Source: Forficula auricularia
Lineage: Eukaryota > Arthropoda > Insecta > Dermaptera > Forficulidae
Direction: 5' to 3'
Length of the DNA stretch: 64,000 nucleotides
Assembly (NCBI GenBank): GCA_024734495.1
Contig: JALMQS010000099.1
Span: forward strand, 64,594,270 to 64,658,269
Of the stretch, positions 23,442-34,797 are shown in pieces. The first letter of the stretch is position 1, and every line of letters starts with the position of its first letter. Made by a program: the position numbers and the translations under genes. Below the pieces are notes generated by a model. It saw only the letters and a program-made list of their open reading frames with translations. It was not told the DNA's origin and did not search any database.

Positions 23442-23490
23442 TAAGTCGCTGAAGAAGTCGCAATTATAGTGACGAAACGTCCGTCTTGCT
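23442..23490 (+). ncRNA. Hammerhead-like ribozyme motif, best stem I
   Basis: CTGAAGA (23449-23455) is followed by stem II GTCGC-AATTATA-GTGAC, then GAAACGTC (23474-23481), giving a GUC cleavage triplet. Stem I pairs AAGUCG with CGUCUU across one U-U mismatch, so helices I and II both form with bases different from the copy at 17180-17228. This preserved pairing with changed sequence supports a real ribozyme fold. It is probably the end of a Penelope-like element, and no other part of such an element is readable beside it. Confidence 0.55.
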
Positions 23491-23590
23491 TAATATAAAA
23501 CTCTGAATTTAATTTATTTATCCAATTCCCTAATATTGGAGATGAGCAAAGAGAAGCCAAAATAAAAAAAAAGGTGTAAGACAAGGATGT

Positions 23591-23842
23591 GTGCTGTCAC
23601 CCATGATTTTCAACTTATACATAGAAGAAGCGATTAAAGAATTCAAAGACAAAATTGATACAGGTATCGAAATCCAAGGTCAAAAGATCGCTATGTTAAG
23701 ATTTGCCGATGACATTGCCCTTCTAGGAAGCAATAAAAAAGAATTAGAGGACGCCCTGAATGGAATTAACCAAATCCTAATAGAAGAAATCAAAATGAAA
23801 ATAAACAAGAATAAAACCAAGGTCCTAGTATGTACCGGGTGA
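23591..23842 (+). pseudogene. LINE reverse-transcriptase fragment (motifs B to C)
   Basis: Encodes the end of the catalytic reverse-transcriptase domain. MLSPMIFNLYIEEAIKEF follows the GVRQGCV motif just upstream, then LRFADDIALLGSNKKEL carries the two active-site aspartates (FADD). It ends KNKTKVLVCT, where an unrelated insertion breaks the frame. The continuation is found about 740 bp downstream. Confidence 0.85.
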
Positions 23843-24577
23843 TTCAATAAGGGTGACGAGGTACCGTATCTCAGGAACTAATAATCGTAGAAGTTTGGGA
23901 AAAAATCCTTCAGAGGAAATTGGCCAAGAAAAATTGCTGGAAATATTTTTTAAGTTCATACGTCCACCGCTAGGTGGCTAAATAGCTTCAATCGTATAAG
24001 AAATGCAATTTTCTTGAAAATTTTCCAATATAAGTTTAGAAATGAATACTCTCACGTTAATGCCACCATAATAGTCCATCTTTTTGATAAATGACTTTTT
24101 ATTGTAGGGCGTAAAATAAAGGCGGGAGGGGATGCTAAACTTTTATGGACTGTAGTGTCTATAACTTAAGTTAGACTTAACGGAATTTTGTTAACAAGGT
24201 CTGGTTCAAGAAAGGAAGGTTTGGTGAATAAATTAAAAAACCATCCATGCCATTCTAGTTCTTGCCGCCCTCGCTAAGGGGCGTGTTTTATAAAGTTAAC
24301 CGTTTTATTAATTTTGCTCCGAAATCTTAAATGGAACCGTATAATTATTTTATTAGATTCAGAAAGTAGATCAAATTTGCAACAAAATATGTTCAAACCG
24401 CATGTCGATATCTTCATTCGTTTAACAGTTATTGCTTAAAGAATATTTTATTAACGAATTTATTAAAGAAACAAAATAGGTAATTGAGTTTTCAATTTTT
24501 TTAAGTTTCGTAGTCAAGCATGCCATGGACAAATAAAAAAACAGTTTAAAACTTTGTTCTTATTTTCATAAAAAAAG
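23835..24577. mobile_element. Unclassified insertion within the LINE
   Basis: About 740 bp separate the codons for VCT from the continuing RQECIKINQENLEGV frame. The insert begins CGGGTGATTCAATAAGGG and ends in A-rich sequence near AAAGAACAAAC. No inverted terminal repeats or clear target duplication were found, so its class is open. Confidence 0.6.
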
Positions 24578-24584
24578 AACAAAC

Positions 24585-25200
24585 GAGACAGGAATGCATC
24601 AAAATTAACCAAGAAAACCTAGAAGGAGTTAAGGAATTCCGCTAACTAGGAAGTAAAATAACATGGGATGGGAGTAGCGAAAACGAAATTAAATCAAGAA
24701 TTGCCCAAGCAAAAATGGGGTTTAATTCAAAACAAAAACTACTATGCTCCTCCTCAATCAGCTTAGAAAACAGGAAGTTGCTATTGAAGACATATGTATG
24801 GAGCATAGCCATGTATGGGTGTGAAACCTGGACAATTAGAAAAGCGGAGAGAAAGAGATTAGAGGCTTTCGAAATGTGGTGCTACAGAAGAATGATGAAT
24901 ATCAAATGGATGGATAAAATTACAAATGAAGAAGTTCTTGGAAGAATCGGAGAAAGAAGAACCTTGTGGAAGAGTCTGAAGAAGAGAAGAGGTCAGATGA
25001 TGGGGCACACACTGAGACATGGGGGACTGCTTAGGGATATCTTGGAGGGGAGATGGGAAAGAAAAGGGGAAGGGGAAGACCCAGATTAGAATATTTCAAC
25101 CAAATAATTGGGGATATGGGATGCCAGACATTTAGAGAGGTCAAACAGCTGGCGGGGGACAGAGTCGAGTGGAGACGGATTGTTGCATCAAACCAGTCTT
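24585..25200 (+). pseudogene. LINE C-terminal fragment
   Basis: The frame 24715-25089 plus flanking coding continues the interrupted LINE. A stop (CGC TAA CTA) replaces the usual Tyr codon in EFRYLGS. Near 25075-25085 a frameshift separates KGEGEDPD from the expected RGRPRLEYFNQ continuation. The terminal residues REVKQLAGDRVEWRRIVASN are intact in the shifted frame. Confidence 0.85.
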
Positions 25201-25237
25201 AGGACTGTATACTCGATGATGATGATGAATTCCCTAA

Positions 25238-26005
25238 GATCTTATAAATTAATTAAATTATGGATACGATTCACCAAACAATAAAATAAGTATATTAAAC
25301 ACAATAATCTGATTTATATGTTGATTTTTGTATTGATTTTTGAGGGATACAGTGACAGAACGATGCATTTTAGAAAAAATAACATATTTTTATATCCACC
25401 TTTGGCTCTTAATGAACATGTTTCTTCTATGTAATACTTTGTACTAATTCCAAATTCAATGGATCAAATGGACAAAAACAAAGTTCCATAAAATTAGATG
25501 TTCTTCTAGTGAAACAGGTAGTCCAAATCGCCGGAGGGCTTTTCTCGCTGAGCATTCTCTCATTTACTTCACCGACAAAAAAAAATCAGTTATTCCAGTT
25601 ATAATTAAGAAAGTCGGTGTTTAAAGGCAGTAAAAGTTGGTATATAAAAAAATAAACACAGAAGAGGAAAAAAAAAGAAATCATAGACTACCTAATGAGA
25701 AATGTTTTTAAAAAATGAACGCAAATTGCATATTTTTCAACTATTCGAAAATTATTATTATTATTTTTTATTAATTAGGAAATAATAACGTTGACGATGA
25801 TTCATATATATTCATTGCGATTTATATCCAGACAAGACATAATTACATATTTTTAGAGTCTTGAAATATAAGTAATATGCAATTTATTTAGCATTATTTT
25901 TTATTCAGCTGTTCTTAGCTAAATAGTAGTATTAATAATACATTTCATGTTTTAGCGAATATTCTTAGATCTTCCTTAATAATTAAAACAGAAAAAATTA
26001 ACTAT
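25238..26005. other. AT-rich stretch, no gene seen
   Basis: AT-rich with A-runs at 25580-25680. No repeat family or coding region was recognised. Confidence 0.5.
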
Positions 26006-26217
26006 GGAGTCGGGTTGGCTCAGTCAGCTAACGCATTGGCCTCGCTTCGGCATCGATCGATTATGACGATGTTGGAGTGGGAGGCCGGGGTTCGATCCTA
26101 GCTGGCAAATAAAAATTTCTACCGGCTGAAAACTCGGCTCCCTCACTAACCCTACTAACACTTTACTTATGTGCTGTCTAAATGGGCTTTGTTCCCGGTG
26201 ACATTAAATAATAAAAA
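26006..26217 (+). mobile_element. tRNA-derived SINE
   Basis: Pol III promoter elements are readable: an A-box-like TTGGCTCAGTCAGCTAACG at about 26015-26033 and a B-box GGGGTTCGATCC at about 26087-26098. A tRNA-unrelated body and an A-rich 3' end follow. It is flanked by AAAAAATTAACTAT at 25992-26005 and 26218-26231, a 14-bp target duplication. The CTGAAAACTCGGCTCCCTCACTAACCC body resembles the fragment at 58180-58230. The tRNA head is too altered to fold as a functional tRNA. Confidence 0.85.
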
Positions 26218-26231
26218 AAAAAATTAACTAT

Positions 26232-28580
26232 TTTTAAAATATTATAAAGAAATCACTAGAAATTGTCTTTTACTTCTAAATCAGAGTTGTCATGAATATT
26301 TATATTACATGTCAGAAATGTTGTATTCATCTTCAGGAATTGACCCTAAGTGCCAAAAAAAGCAATCTGAGCTAGTGATTCCCCTTCGAAGTGAACAACC
26401 CATTTGACAAATGAATCGTGCTAAATATTTCAAAGGGAGTTCAATATCCGGACTGCTTTCCTTTTTTAGCACTTTAGTGAATATAGCCCTTCGGACATTT
26501 AATAAAAATTATCCATGGGAACTCAGATTATGTAGAAGACACTCTCTCGTGATTTCTTAAGAAATTTTAAGTCTGCTAGAAATTCGAACTTTTGTTTTTA
26601 AGTCTTAAAAGTTATATTCCAAAATGCAAGTGAATATCATCAGAGGGATTGCCAAGACAAAACAAAAATTGATCAACTAAATTTTTAGCTATAATTTAAA
26701 TTTCTGGAAATAGTAGGCTATTTATGCAATATCAAAAAAGAAATTAATAAATATATTTATAAAACTGGGGGAACACGATGTAGGTTTTTAGTGAAGTATG
26801 TTTAAATTATAATAGGTTGAAGTTGGTGAAGTTTTACACTGAGGAAAAATACTCAATGTACTACTGATAATGGGCTAACATCCCGAAAAATATTGAGAAT
26901 TTAAAAATTAAATTGTTTAACTCAAATTATTTTTTTCCTTACTGTGAATCACCACCATCTCCAACCTATTATAAATAGTATAATTATATTTTGTAAATTT
27001 CAGTTTTAAACATTTTTTCAGAATATTTTTTTTGTTTCCACAAAAATAAATGTAGCCAAGTATAGATATAAAAAAACTATAACTAAAAACAAGGGAAATT
27101 AATACAAAGATTGTCTAATTATTAATGTAATTAGATGAGGAACCGACGCGGGTGCCGTCAGAAAACTATTCGTTATTTATGACATTTTGACTTTTTTATT
27201 AATTATTCTTTTTATAACTGCATTCAAGGACTGTAATTTTTTATGTTTTAAGGAGTATTGTTCGAGAAAGAGAGAGAGACAGGGGAAGAGTTATAGTCCC
27301 CAAAAGTCAGAGAAATGATTTTTTTAATAATATACTAATTCCAAGAAGCAAAAAGTGCAATCTCTGTAGTCAAAAATAGCTATGCAGGGCAATCGGATGT
27401 CGACCTTATCAAATTTTGTTTATTAATACATTATATTATCAAAATATTAATTTCATCGGGAAACTCTATAGGGGAAGGTCGACCTAAGTCGGGATCTTGT
27501 ACTATTCTGGAATTTGTCATTTATATAAAAGTGAAAAGAACAAGAAATTTCACGGATTTGGTTGAAGTCGAAGGTACCTGTGGATGCGGATTTTGAAAGA
27601 CTGAAGGTTATAAATGGCCAGAAAGAAGGATGGGGAAGAAGAGTTGATGAATTTGTTTATTTATTTTATCCAGTTAACTCCACTTGAACCGGATTATGAA
27701 AGTACTCTTATTTCAATTTCTACCCTTATTCACCAGAAGTATATTTTTAATCAAATACTCAGAATATTGAATTAGAATCACTTACTAATAAAAGAAGTTC
27801 GGAAGAAACTTGTCAAGCATTAGCAGAAACTTACCTGAAACAAAAGAAGAAAACAGATCGGATTAATTACAAGTAAAGGGTTTTCTCCCCTCAGTGCTCC
27901 CCACTGCCCCCTTTCTAATGAATAAATCCTGTTATCTTCGATGAATTAAATCCAATCTCTCGGGCTCATTTGGTTCAATTGCTACGCAAGTCATATAATC
28001 CATTAATAATGGTTGTCTAGCAGCAGCAGTAGCTTTGATTAAATCGAAATCGGCCCAGGTGATTTCATTTCATTTCGTTCTTTCTTTTTTCTTTTTCTTT
28101 CTTTTTTTTGCTAGCTTGGCTGCCCTTAATGATTTACGAACGAACAGGAAGCAACATGAGGAAAGAGACAGAGCGAAAGGTGAGGTGAAGAGGAAGAGAA
28201 GCTGGATCTGCTCTCGAAACTTGTCTCAAGTAGCTAGGGCTTGGATCTTGGAACAGCTACCGGATTTGATCTCTTTTGGCTTACGACCGCTCCGATAATA
28301 TAATACATATCTTGCCATATGTTTGTCTCGCGTTGGCGATTTTTCTCCGAACGAAATAGTCGTTCAATTTAAAAAGAAAGAAACTTAAATTATAACAAAT
28401 GGGAAACATTCAATGTTTGATTGAAATTAACCGAGCTGGATAATTTTTGCTCCTTCAGTTAATACAAGCATTTTTGATTGTAATAAGCCCCACAAATAGC
28501 ACAAAGAGCTCATATCCAAAGATCAACTGCGCATATGTCATAACATCAGAGATCTGTGGAAATAAGCGTTTTAAACATAC
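26232..28580. other. AT-rich stretch with one GC island, no gene seen
   Basis: Mostly AT-rich. A GC-richer island at about 27890-28330 contains homeodomain-like sites, E-box CAGGTG and CAG repeats. It also holds a splice-like segment: a pyrimidine tract with TTTTTTTTGCTAG ending at 28114 and a donor AAAG/GTGAGG at 28179/28180. This encloses 65 bp open as LAALNDLRTNRKQHEERDRAK. This is weak evidence for a small exon. Confidence 0.35.
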
Positions 28581-29666
28581 TAAGACATCCTCTCGATATA
28601 ACAGACCAAAAAAATTATAAATGAGAAAGAAATCGATCTTATTTTATCGATTTCATCAACTGGAGGTCCATAGTACCTTTTTAATATAAGAAGATGGCAT
28701 TTTGATTATAAATTTTGTAGTTTAAAAGAAATTGCATGAAAAGATTCAATTTCTTCTCTCCGAGAGCGAATCAACTAGAAATGGAAATTTTTTTTTTTTT
28801 TCCATTAAACATTTATTCAAATCTATTGAAATTTCATATCTATGTGTTATTTTCATTTATCTTTTATAGCAAATAATTATTATTAGGAAATTTGCATTTT
28901 AAAGGGTAGTTTATTTGAAGTCTAATTTGAAAAAATGCTAATAACTCCGCTGAAAATTTTTATAAAAAATATGAAAATAATAGATATTATAAAACAATGA
29001 ATTATTAATAATTCAATTCAATTTTGAACGAAATAGATTCAGTACTTTTAACTCCGAAAACCAGACGGTTAGACAAAAAACGATGTTTTTTGAAAGCACG
29101 AGATGCCTTTGAAAAAAATTAAAAAAGTCATATGAAACGAGACATTGACTTGTGATATGGAGGTGAATTTTAAAATGATTCTAAAACGGCCTTTCGTAGA
29201 CGGTTTTCGGAGTTTTTGAGGATTTTCTCAAAAAGTACTGAATTGATTCCGTTCAAAATTGAATTAAATTATTAATAATTAATTGTTTTATAATATCTAT
29301 TAATTTCATATTTAAAAAAAATACAACGGAGTTATTAACGTTTTTTTTAATTGGAGTCAAATAAACCCAAATGCCAATTTCCTAATAATAATTATTTTCC
29401 ATAAAAGATAAATGAAAATAATAGATATGACATTTCAATAGATTTGAATCTAATAGAAAAAAAATAAAACTTTTTGCCATTTCTAGTTCGGAGAGAGGAA
29501 ATTTAATCTTTTCATTCAATTTCTTTTAAACTACAAAATTCTTAATCAAAATGCTATTTTCTTATATTAAAAATGAACCCCAGTAGATGAAATCGATGAA
29601 AAAAGATCAATATCTCTCTCATTTATAATTCTATTGGTTTTTTGTCTGTTTTATCGAGAGACTTAG
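28581..29666. mobile_element. Foldback-type element, 1.1 kb with ~480-bp arms
   Basis: Long inverted arms (about 28581-29060 and 29215-29666) share extended matches, such as AACAGACCAAAAAAATTATA with its complement at 29624-29656. A unique centre of about 150 bp separates them. The arms are imperfect (roughly 80-90 per cent by eye) with indels, so the element is old. No transposase frame is present. The outer ends read TAAGACATCCTCTCGATA and, on the right strand, CTAAGTCTCTCGATA. Confidence 0.75.
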
Positions 29667-30460
29667 ACGCAAGTCTCTCGCCATGAGAGAGAATAAAAGT
29701 GCAATTCGGTTCACGTCACGGATTTTACTAAAATTTTTGGGATATTAAAAGAAACAACTCTTTATCAGAAAAAGTGAATATTTTTGAAAAATTATTTTTA
29801 TTTTAACAAAATTAAAAAGTCGTGAAAATAATTTAAAATCTTCCTCTTTCTTCTAAATTATTGGTCGTAGACAAATTAATTATATACGAATTCTCCAATG
29901 TGTCTTATTTAGGTATTTATTTTTTTATAAACTTTCAGATTGACTTTTACAAGCTTTTTTTTGAAAGTCTTTTCGATCTAAATTAAATCATATAATATTA
30001 TAAATTAAAACAATTCAAAAAGAATTAATGGTAATGAAATAACGCAGCTTTTATGTAACATTGTATATATTGAATTATAATGTATACACTCCGAATAAAT
30101 TTATTTTAACTTACGATTAATAGATTATCAAATCGGCTCAAAGAAGATTTTTTTATAAATATTAAAAATTTCAAAAGTATGCTCCAAAGTAATACAAACA
30201 AATGAGAATTATTATTATAACCAACTTAGAAATACTATATATTCAAGAAAAATGAATCCATTGAATAGTGATTGAAATTATTATTTCTCCACCTAATACT
30301 TAGACCTCTAGAGAAGTGCAAGGAATTAAGTTAATAAAAAAATATTATGGGTCAAATTTTATAGAAAATGTAGGGCCGGATATAAACAAGCTTGAGCACT
30401 ACTGGCCTAATCTATGATAGGAAAAGGGTGGGAACTGTTTTACGATAGGTCAATGGATCA
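29667..30460. other. AT-rich stretch, no gene seen
   Basis: No coding region or recognisable repeat. Confidence 0.5.
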
Positions 30461-30468
30461 ATTTAGAC

Positions 30469-30683
30469 CAGTGGTTCCTAACCTAGGGGTGTTTACCCCA
30501 AGGTGGTAAAATAGCTAATTGAAGGGGGTAATCAGGCTAATTAATATATGTTGATGGTTAATTTTTCCCAACGGGGAGGGGCGAAGCGAGGATGGATATT
30601 TTTTTAACAAGGGGTAAAGATACTTGGCTTGCTTGGTCAGAGCACAGGGGCAATAAAACTGAAAAGGTTAGGAATAACCACTG
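30469..30683. mobile_element. hAT-like MITE, 215 bp
   Basis: Termini CAGTGGTTCCTAACCTAGGG and (right, inward) CAGTGGTTATTCCTAACCTT. The 8-bp flanks ATTTAGAC (30461-30468) and AACTAGAC (30684-30691) agree at six of eight positions. Old non-autonomous hAT copy. Confidence 0.75.
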
Positions 30684-30999
30684 AACTAGACAATGTTAAT
30701 CTTTAATAAATTTTGATTTTGGTTTGAGCTTTCACATCCCCGTTTTGGTTATGACTTGATTACTAATATATATTTTATCCCCCTCTACAAGCCTATCAGT
30801 GATCGTTATTGTTAACTCAATTGTTTGTTGTTTGTTTGCTAAGGGTGTTTTATAACGTTTTTTTCTTTTTCTAAGCCTTTGTGTCTAAGTAGACAATCGT
30901 GATTTGGTATAAAGTATCATCGGCCGAATGGCAATCGGACAAAGTATCGTTTGAAGTTCCATTAAGCATTTAAAAAGAAGCAGAGAGGGCTTGAGTCGC

Positions 31000-31280
31000 T
31001 CTGTTAATGCCCAAGAGGCGGAGTGCAGATGCCATCAACATCTGCTCCCACCTTTTGGCTTTTTTTCACTCTCCCGACCACCGGCTGGGCATTTCCGGCC
31101 CTCAATTCGAAAAAAGGGGGTAACCACGAAACGGGGCGGGTGCCCTTAAAAATCCCTATTCTCATTAACCGCGAGTGATACCATGGTGATGACATCGGGG
31201 GTTCGTTGTAATGGACCTCGTTTGTCAGTCGATAAGGGGCGGAGCCCCCCGGTGAAAAGGGATGCATGTCTGTTATTTTA
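31000..31280. promoter_or_regulatory. GC-rich island, function unknown
   Basis: GC-rich block in AT-rich surroundings, containing GGGGCGGAGCCCCCCGG at about 31232-31248. A minus-strand frame of 87 codons (31004-31267) is open across it (GGSAPYRLTNEVHYNEPP near its start), but no splice sites or family support it. Regulatory island or unrecognised exon. Confidence 0.25.
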
Positions 31281-31697
31281 ATTTCCGGAATGGTGTTATT
31301 ATATTTTTGGTGTTAGAATTCCATCCCTATAATCACGCTTACAAGCGATAGCCTTAGGGTGGTGGTGCATTAAGAAAATATTAAGTCGAAATTTTACACG
31401 ATCATTTCTTATATAATTTCATACGATATAGGATATTATTGCTTCTGAATTAATGAGACATATATTGATAGATTTTTAATGTTATTTTTATAAGCCTTAC
31501 ATGAATTAGTGATGATCGCGATTAGATTAAAAAAATGGTTTCTTTTTTTTGTTCGGTCAAGTATACCAGACATTAAATAACTTCAATCGTGTAATAATGT
31601 TTAGTCTAATTGAAAGGCAATTAATGCAAATTATGACAACCTTTGAATAACTAACAAGTCATTTATGATTCTTGAATATTTTTAGTAATCCCTTAAT

Positions 31698-32222
31698 ATA
31701 TGGACTGTTTATTTTGAAAGTGGTGTAAGCAAGGACGTGCCCAGCTATGGGCAGGGGGCTGCCCCCCCCCTAGAAGAAGTAATCAAGTCCATTATGTTGT
31801 CAACTAAAAATATTATAGAACATGTAAAAATATTTCCCCTATATTTAATATTTTTAAAATAATTTAAACTACATATTTATATCTATTTTATTCATTTATT
31901 TTAAACTCGCACCCCCTCTCCCTCAAACCTAATATAAGCTGCCCGCCCCCTCCTCCCTAGCTCAAATCCTGGGCAAGCCCTTGGGTGTAAGTCCAATTTT
32001 GAAAAAAAAATAAGAAAATGTCAGTTTCATTTGTCTTCTTTTCAAATTTATACCTAATATCGCAGCCAATAGAGTACAATTTCCTTATGAATTCTACAAA
32101 ATAAAAATATCGAAATATATGTTATTATATAAATATAAGTATGTACTTATTTATAAAAATATAAATATCTTGAAATAACAAAAAAATGGACTTACACCAC
32201 TTTCAAAATAAACGGTCCATAT
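31698..32222. mobile_element. Tc1/mariner-like MITE hosting a hAT MITE
   Basis: Inverted ends of about 35 bp, TATGGACTGTTTATTTTGAA then AGTGGTGTAAGTCCA, recur complementarily at 32186-32222. The left copy is split by the hAT MITE at 31730-31983. Without that insert and its duplication the element is about 263 bp. TA-rich flanks and TIR style suggest Tc1/mariner, but the duplication is ambiguous. Confidence 0.75.
31730..31983. mobile_element. hAT MITE nested in a TIR element
   Basis: Termini CAAGGACGTGCCCAG and (right, inward) CAAGGGCTTGCCCAGG are flanked by a perfect 8-bp duplication GGTGTAAG (31722-31729, 31984-31991). The duplication copies part of the host element's terminal repeat. A degraded relative lies at 54733-54985. 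Confidence 0.9.
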
Positions 32223-32957
32223 CATTTAATGTCATATCTCAATTTATCCAAAAAGGATGAAAAATAATTATTTACAAATCTTTTTGGGATTTTATAAATT
32301 GCTTTAATTGGTAATGAGTTTATTTTTTGAATTAAATTGAAAAGATTTTCTCGCCGAAGGTAGCAAAGCTGTTTATTTTTAAGAAGAATCCAATAGATAA
32401 TACTTCTCTGTGTGTTAAAACCTAAAATAATATATGTATATACGAATATATATTCATTTATATAGATGTGTAAAATAGAAAATCACGAGAAATGGTCAAC
32501 TACTAAATTTGAAGTGCTATGGATTATTATTAAAATATCAGAAGGGTTACTTCACCCCTTCGAAAATTGAACCTGATTGCCAAAAATGCGATCCGAGCAC
32601 TTGACTTTCCAACTGAGGTGGAACCACATCTGACATAAAGCACGCGTAAAATTTTTCACTCAAAGATCATCATTAAAAAATATCGCGGTCTCTTGATTCT
32701 ACAATTTGACATACAGCCAAATCATATATTTTGATTAGAATATTTTGAGGGTTAATGTATAACACCTCGGATTTAGTGGTTGACCATCTCTCATGATTTT
32801 CTATACAAAATCTTTAATCTACTACTATCGATATTTGTCTTTTACCATATAAGATGTGTAAGTTTGAAGCGTTAAATTTTTATATAAATCATACATAATA
32901 ATTATAGTTAACTATTTATTAAACACAAAAACAAATATTAATGTACATATATGTTCC
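32223..32957. other. AT-rich stretch, no gene seen
   Basis: No supported coding region. CACCTCGGATTTAGTGGTTGA at about 32764-32784 resembles CACCTCGGATTCAGCAGTTGA at about 60373-60393, so a dispersed remnant is likely. Confidence 0.45.
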
Positions 32958-33024
32958 GTATATATTTTTACTTATTATCTATTAAAATGTTTCACCTAGA
33001 ACCGACACCAAATTCTTTAAAGAT
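32958..33024 (+). mobile_element. LINE/SINE tail insertion, 67 bp
   Basis: Flanked by the 12-bp duplication CATATATGTTCC (32946-32957, 33025-33036). It contains AAAATGTTTCACCTAGAACC and GACACCAAATTCTTTAAAGAT, a diverged form of the tail seen at 14031, 15973 and 47783. It sits at the left edge of the MITE at 33032. Confidence 0.8.
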
Positions 33025-33031
33025 CATATAT

Positions 33032-33162
33032 GTTCCCATAAAAAGAAGTTTGCTGGACTTAAATCGGGACTCCTGATGCCAGGTCATACATATCCTGGTC
33101 ATAACCTGGACTCCGAGAAGTCCCGATTTAAGTCCAGCTGAGACTTCTTTTTATGGAAACAC
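33032..33162. mobile_element. Palindromic MITE, ~130 bp
   Basis: Arms GTTCCCATAAAAAGAAG...GGACTTAAATCGGGACT and the inverse (ending AGTCCCGATTTAAGTCCAGC ... CTTTTTATGGAAAC) enclose a short centre with a second small inverted repeat (CCAGG...CCTGG). No coding capacity. Confidence 0.75.
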
Positions 33163-34797
33163 CTTAAAAGCAAGGTATACGCTAATAATCTGACAACATT
33201 GCGGCAATTGAAGCTGAATATTCAGCAAGAAATGGAAGCCATTTAAAAAAAAAACTCTTAAAAGTGTTTCAAAATTTTTGTGCCCGTTTGGAAGAGTGTT
33301 GAAACAGCCAAGGACTTCATCTTGATGATTTAATTTTCAAAAACTCTAATTACATTTAATAAACTTTATATTGTATAAGATTAAACGCTTTTAAACATAA
33401 TAGTTTTGTTTTCTTTCAATTTTCAAAAATGAATTTCTTTCTGGACTATCCTATATTTTCAATGATTATTTTTTCAAAAGATTATATTTAGCTATAATGG
33501 AAAACCCGACTAGAATCGGTTAATAACATAAACCCTGCCTTACTTCAAACATTATCCCCCAATCGCGTTAAAATACTTAATTTATACTCAAACAAAAAGC
33601 ATCAAAATTGGATAGGTAAAATATTTATTTATTTATTTTGTGAATGTATATTAACGTCCGTTGTAATCCCTCTCTCGAAATACAAATATTTTTATAGTAC
33701 TATTTGGAATGTTTAATTTCGTTGAAGATTACGTGATTTGGCTAAAAATTTCTATTAGCACTATAAATGAACATAAAATGACGAAGCGAAATAGAAATAA
33801 AAATTCGGTCCAGTGTTTCGTCCATTAAAATCTAGAAGAGAGAAAGACGCAGGGGGGGGGGGAATAAAAAATAAAAAAAGAGGATTAATAAAAAGAGAAA
33901 AAATTGGTAAAATAAAAAGGCGAGCTAGTGGCGGGGAATCTTTTTCAAGAGCCGCCAGCCGCCAGGGGCCCCGTTACCTGCTAGCGAATCTAATGGGCGA
34001 GCATTTCCGTTTGGCTTCAATATATATATTTTTTTCTATCTCTGAAATTTCAAATTTTCTATAATTATATATATAATCCGTCTCTCCGCGGGGGTTCATA
34101 ATTCAACCGACTGAGCTCGTAAATTTTCCATTATTATTGTTCTAGTTCACCATTTGTAGGGAACACTCGCTGGATATGGGGGGCCCAAGAGGGGGCGGGG
34201 GGATACGAATGATTCGTTTCATTTTTTTTAATCAATCATTTTTTTTATCTAGGTTAATCTTCAATGAAAATTGTTTTTTAACATTTCTCTAATTGTGTCA
34301 TTATTTATATCAAAAAATATGCTATAATTTTTCCACCAATAAATAATCAACGTTTCGAGTGCGGTTCCGGGTTTTTTAAAAGGATAATTAGGATATTAAA
34401 GCGCCTCGCCAACAAACGAAATTTGTAAATTATAGTCCTTCAGTACGCATTTTATATTCACTTAGAAAAAAGTATAGGTATTCATTGTGGCGAAATAATA
34501 TCTATCATGCAAGCTGCGGCTGGCTATGTGTGTGCGAATTTTCAATATCGAATAAAAAAACAAAACAATTTTGTATAAATCAATTAAATATTCAGAATTA
34601 TTTGGTGATCAAACATTTAAAGCCAATACAGAAGTGGTAATTATGTTCAAATTTATTTTTGGGATAAATATTATAAAAGCAAAAAGCTCATAGTAATATT
34701 TAATCAATCTTAAAAAATTAATAAATTTTTAATCGTTATTACAGTTTGTCATAAATTAATTTTCAATTTAAAATTAGCCCTGTGACAACAACAATTC
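33163..34797. other. AT-rich stretch with a GC-rich island, no gene seen
   Basis: The island at about 33840-34200 has a run of G (33851-33861), GCCGCCAGCCGCCAGGGGCC, and downstream ATAATTCAACCGACTGAGCTC with homeodomain-like TAATTA sites. An 83-codon plus frame (33813-34064) is lysine-rich and low in complexity, so not a supported gene. Regulatory role possible. Confidence 0.35.

Larger units (their letters stand above)
23534..25227 (+). mobile_element. 5'-truncated LINE with (TGA)n tail, interrupted
   Basis: Bounded by a perfect 10-bp duplication AATTCCCTAA (23524-23533 and 25228-25237) and ending in a GATGATGATGATG tail. The left part encodes the reverse-transcriptase B and C motifs (GVRQGCVLSP at about 23573-23602 and FADDIALLG at about 23701-23727). 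The right part encodes the C-terminal TYVWSIAMYGCETWT, RLEAFEMWCYRRM, NEEVLGRIGERRTLWKSL and EYFNQIIGDMGCQTFREVK motifs. These are typical of RTE/L2-type endonuclease-reverse transcriptases. It is disrupted by an insertion (about 23835-24577), a nonsense codon at about 24644 and a frameshift near 25075. Confidence 0.85.

Noticed and set aside
26006..26110. Functional tRNA gene
   Set aside because: A and B boxes are present but the cloverleaf does not close properly, and the sequence continues into a SINE body with an A-rich tail and target duplication.
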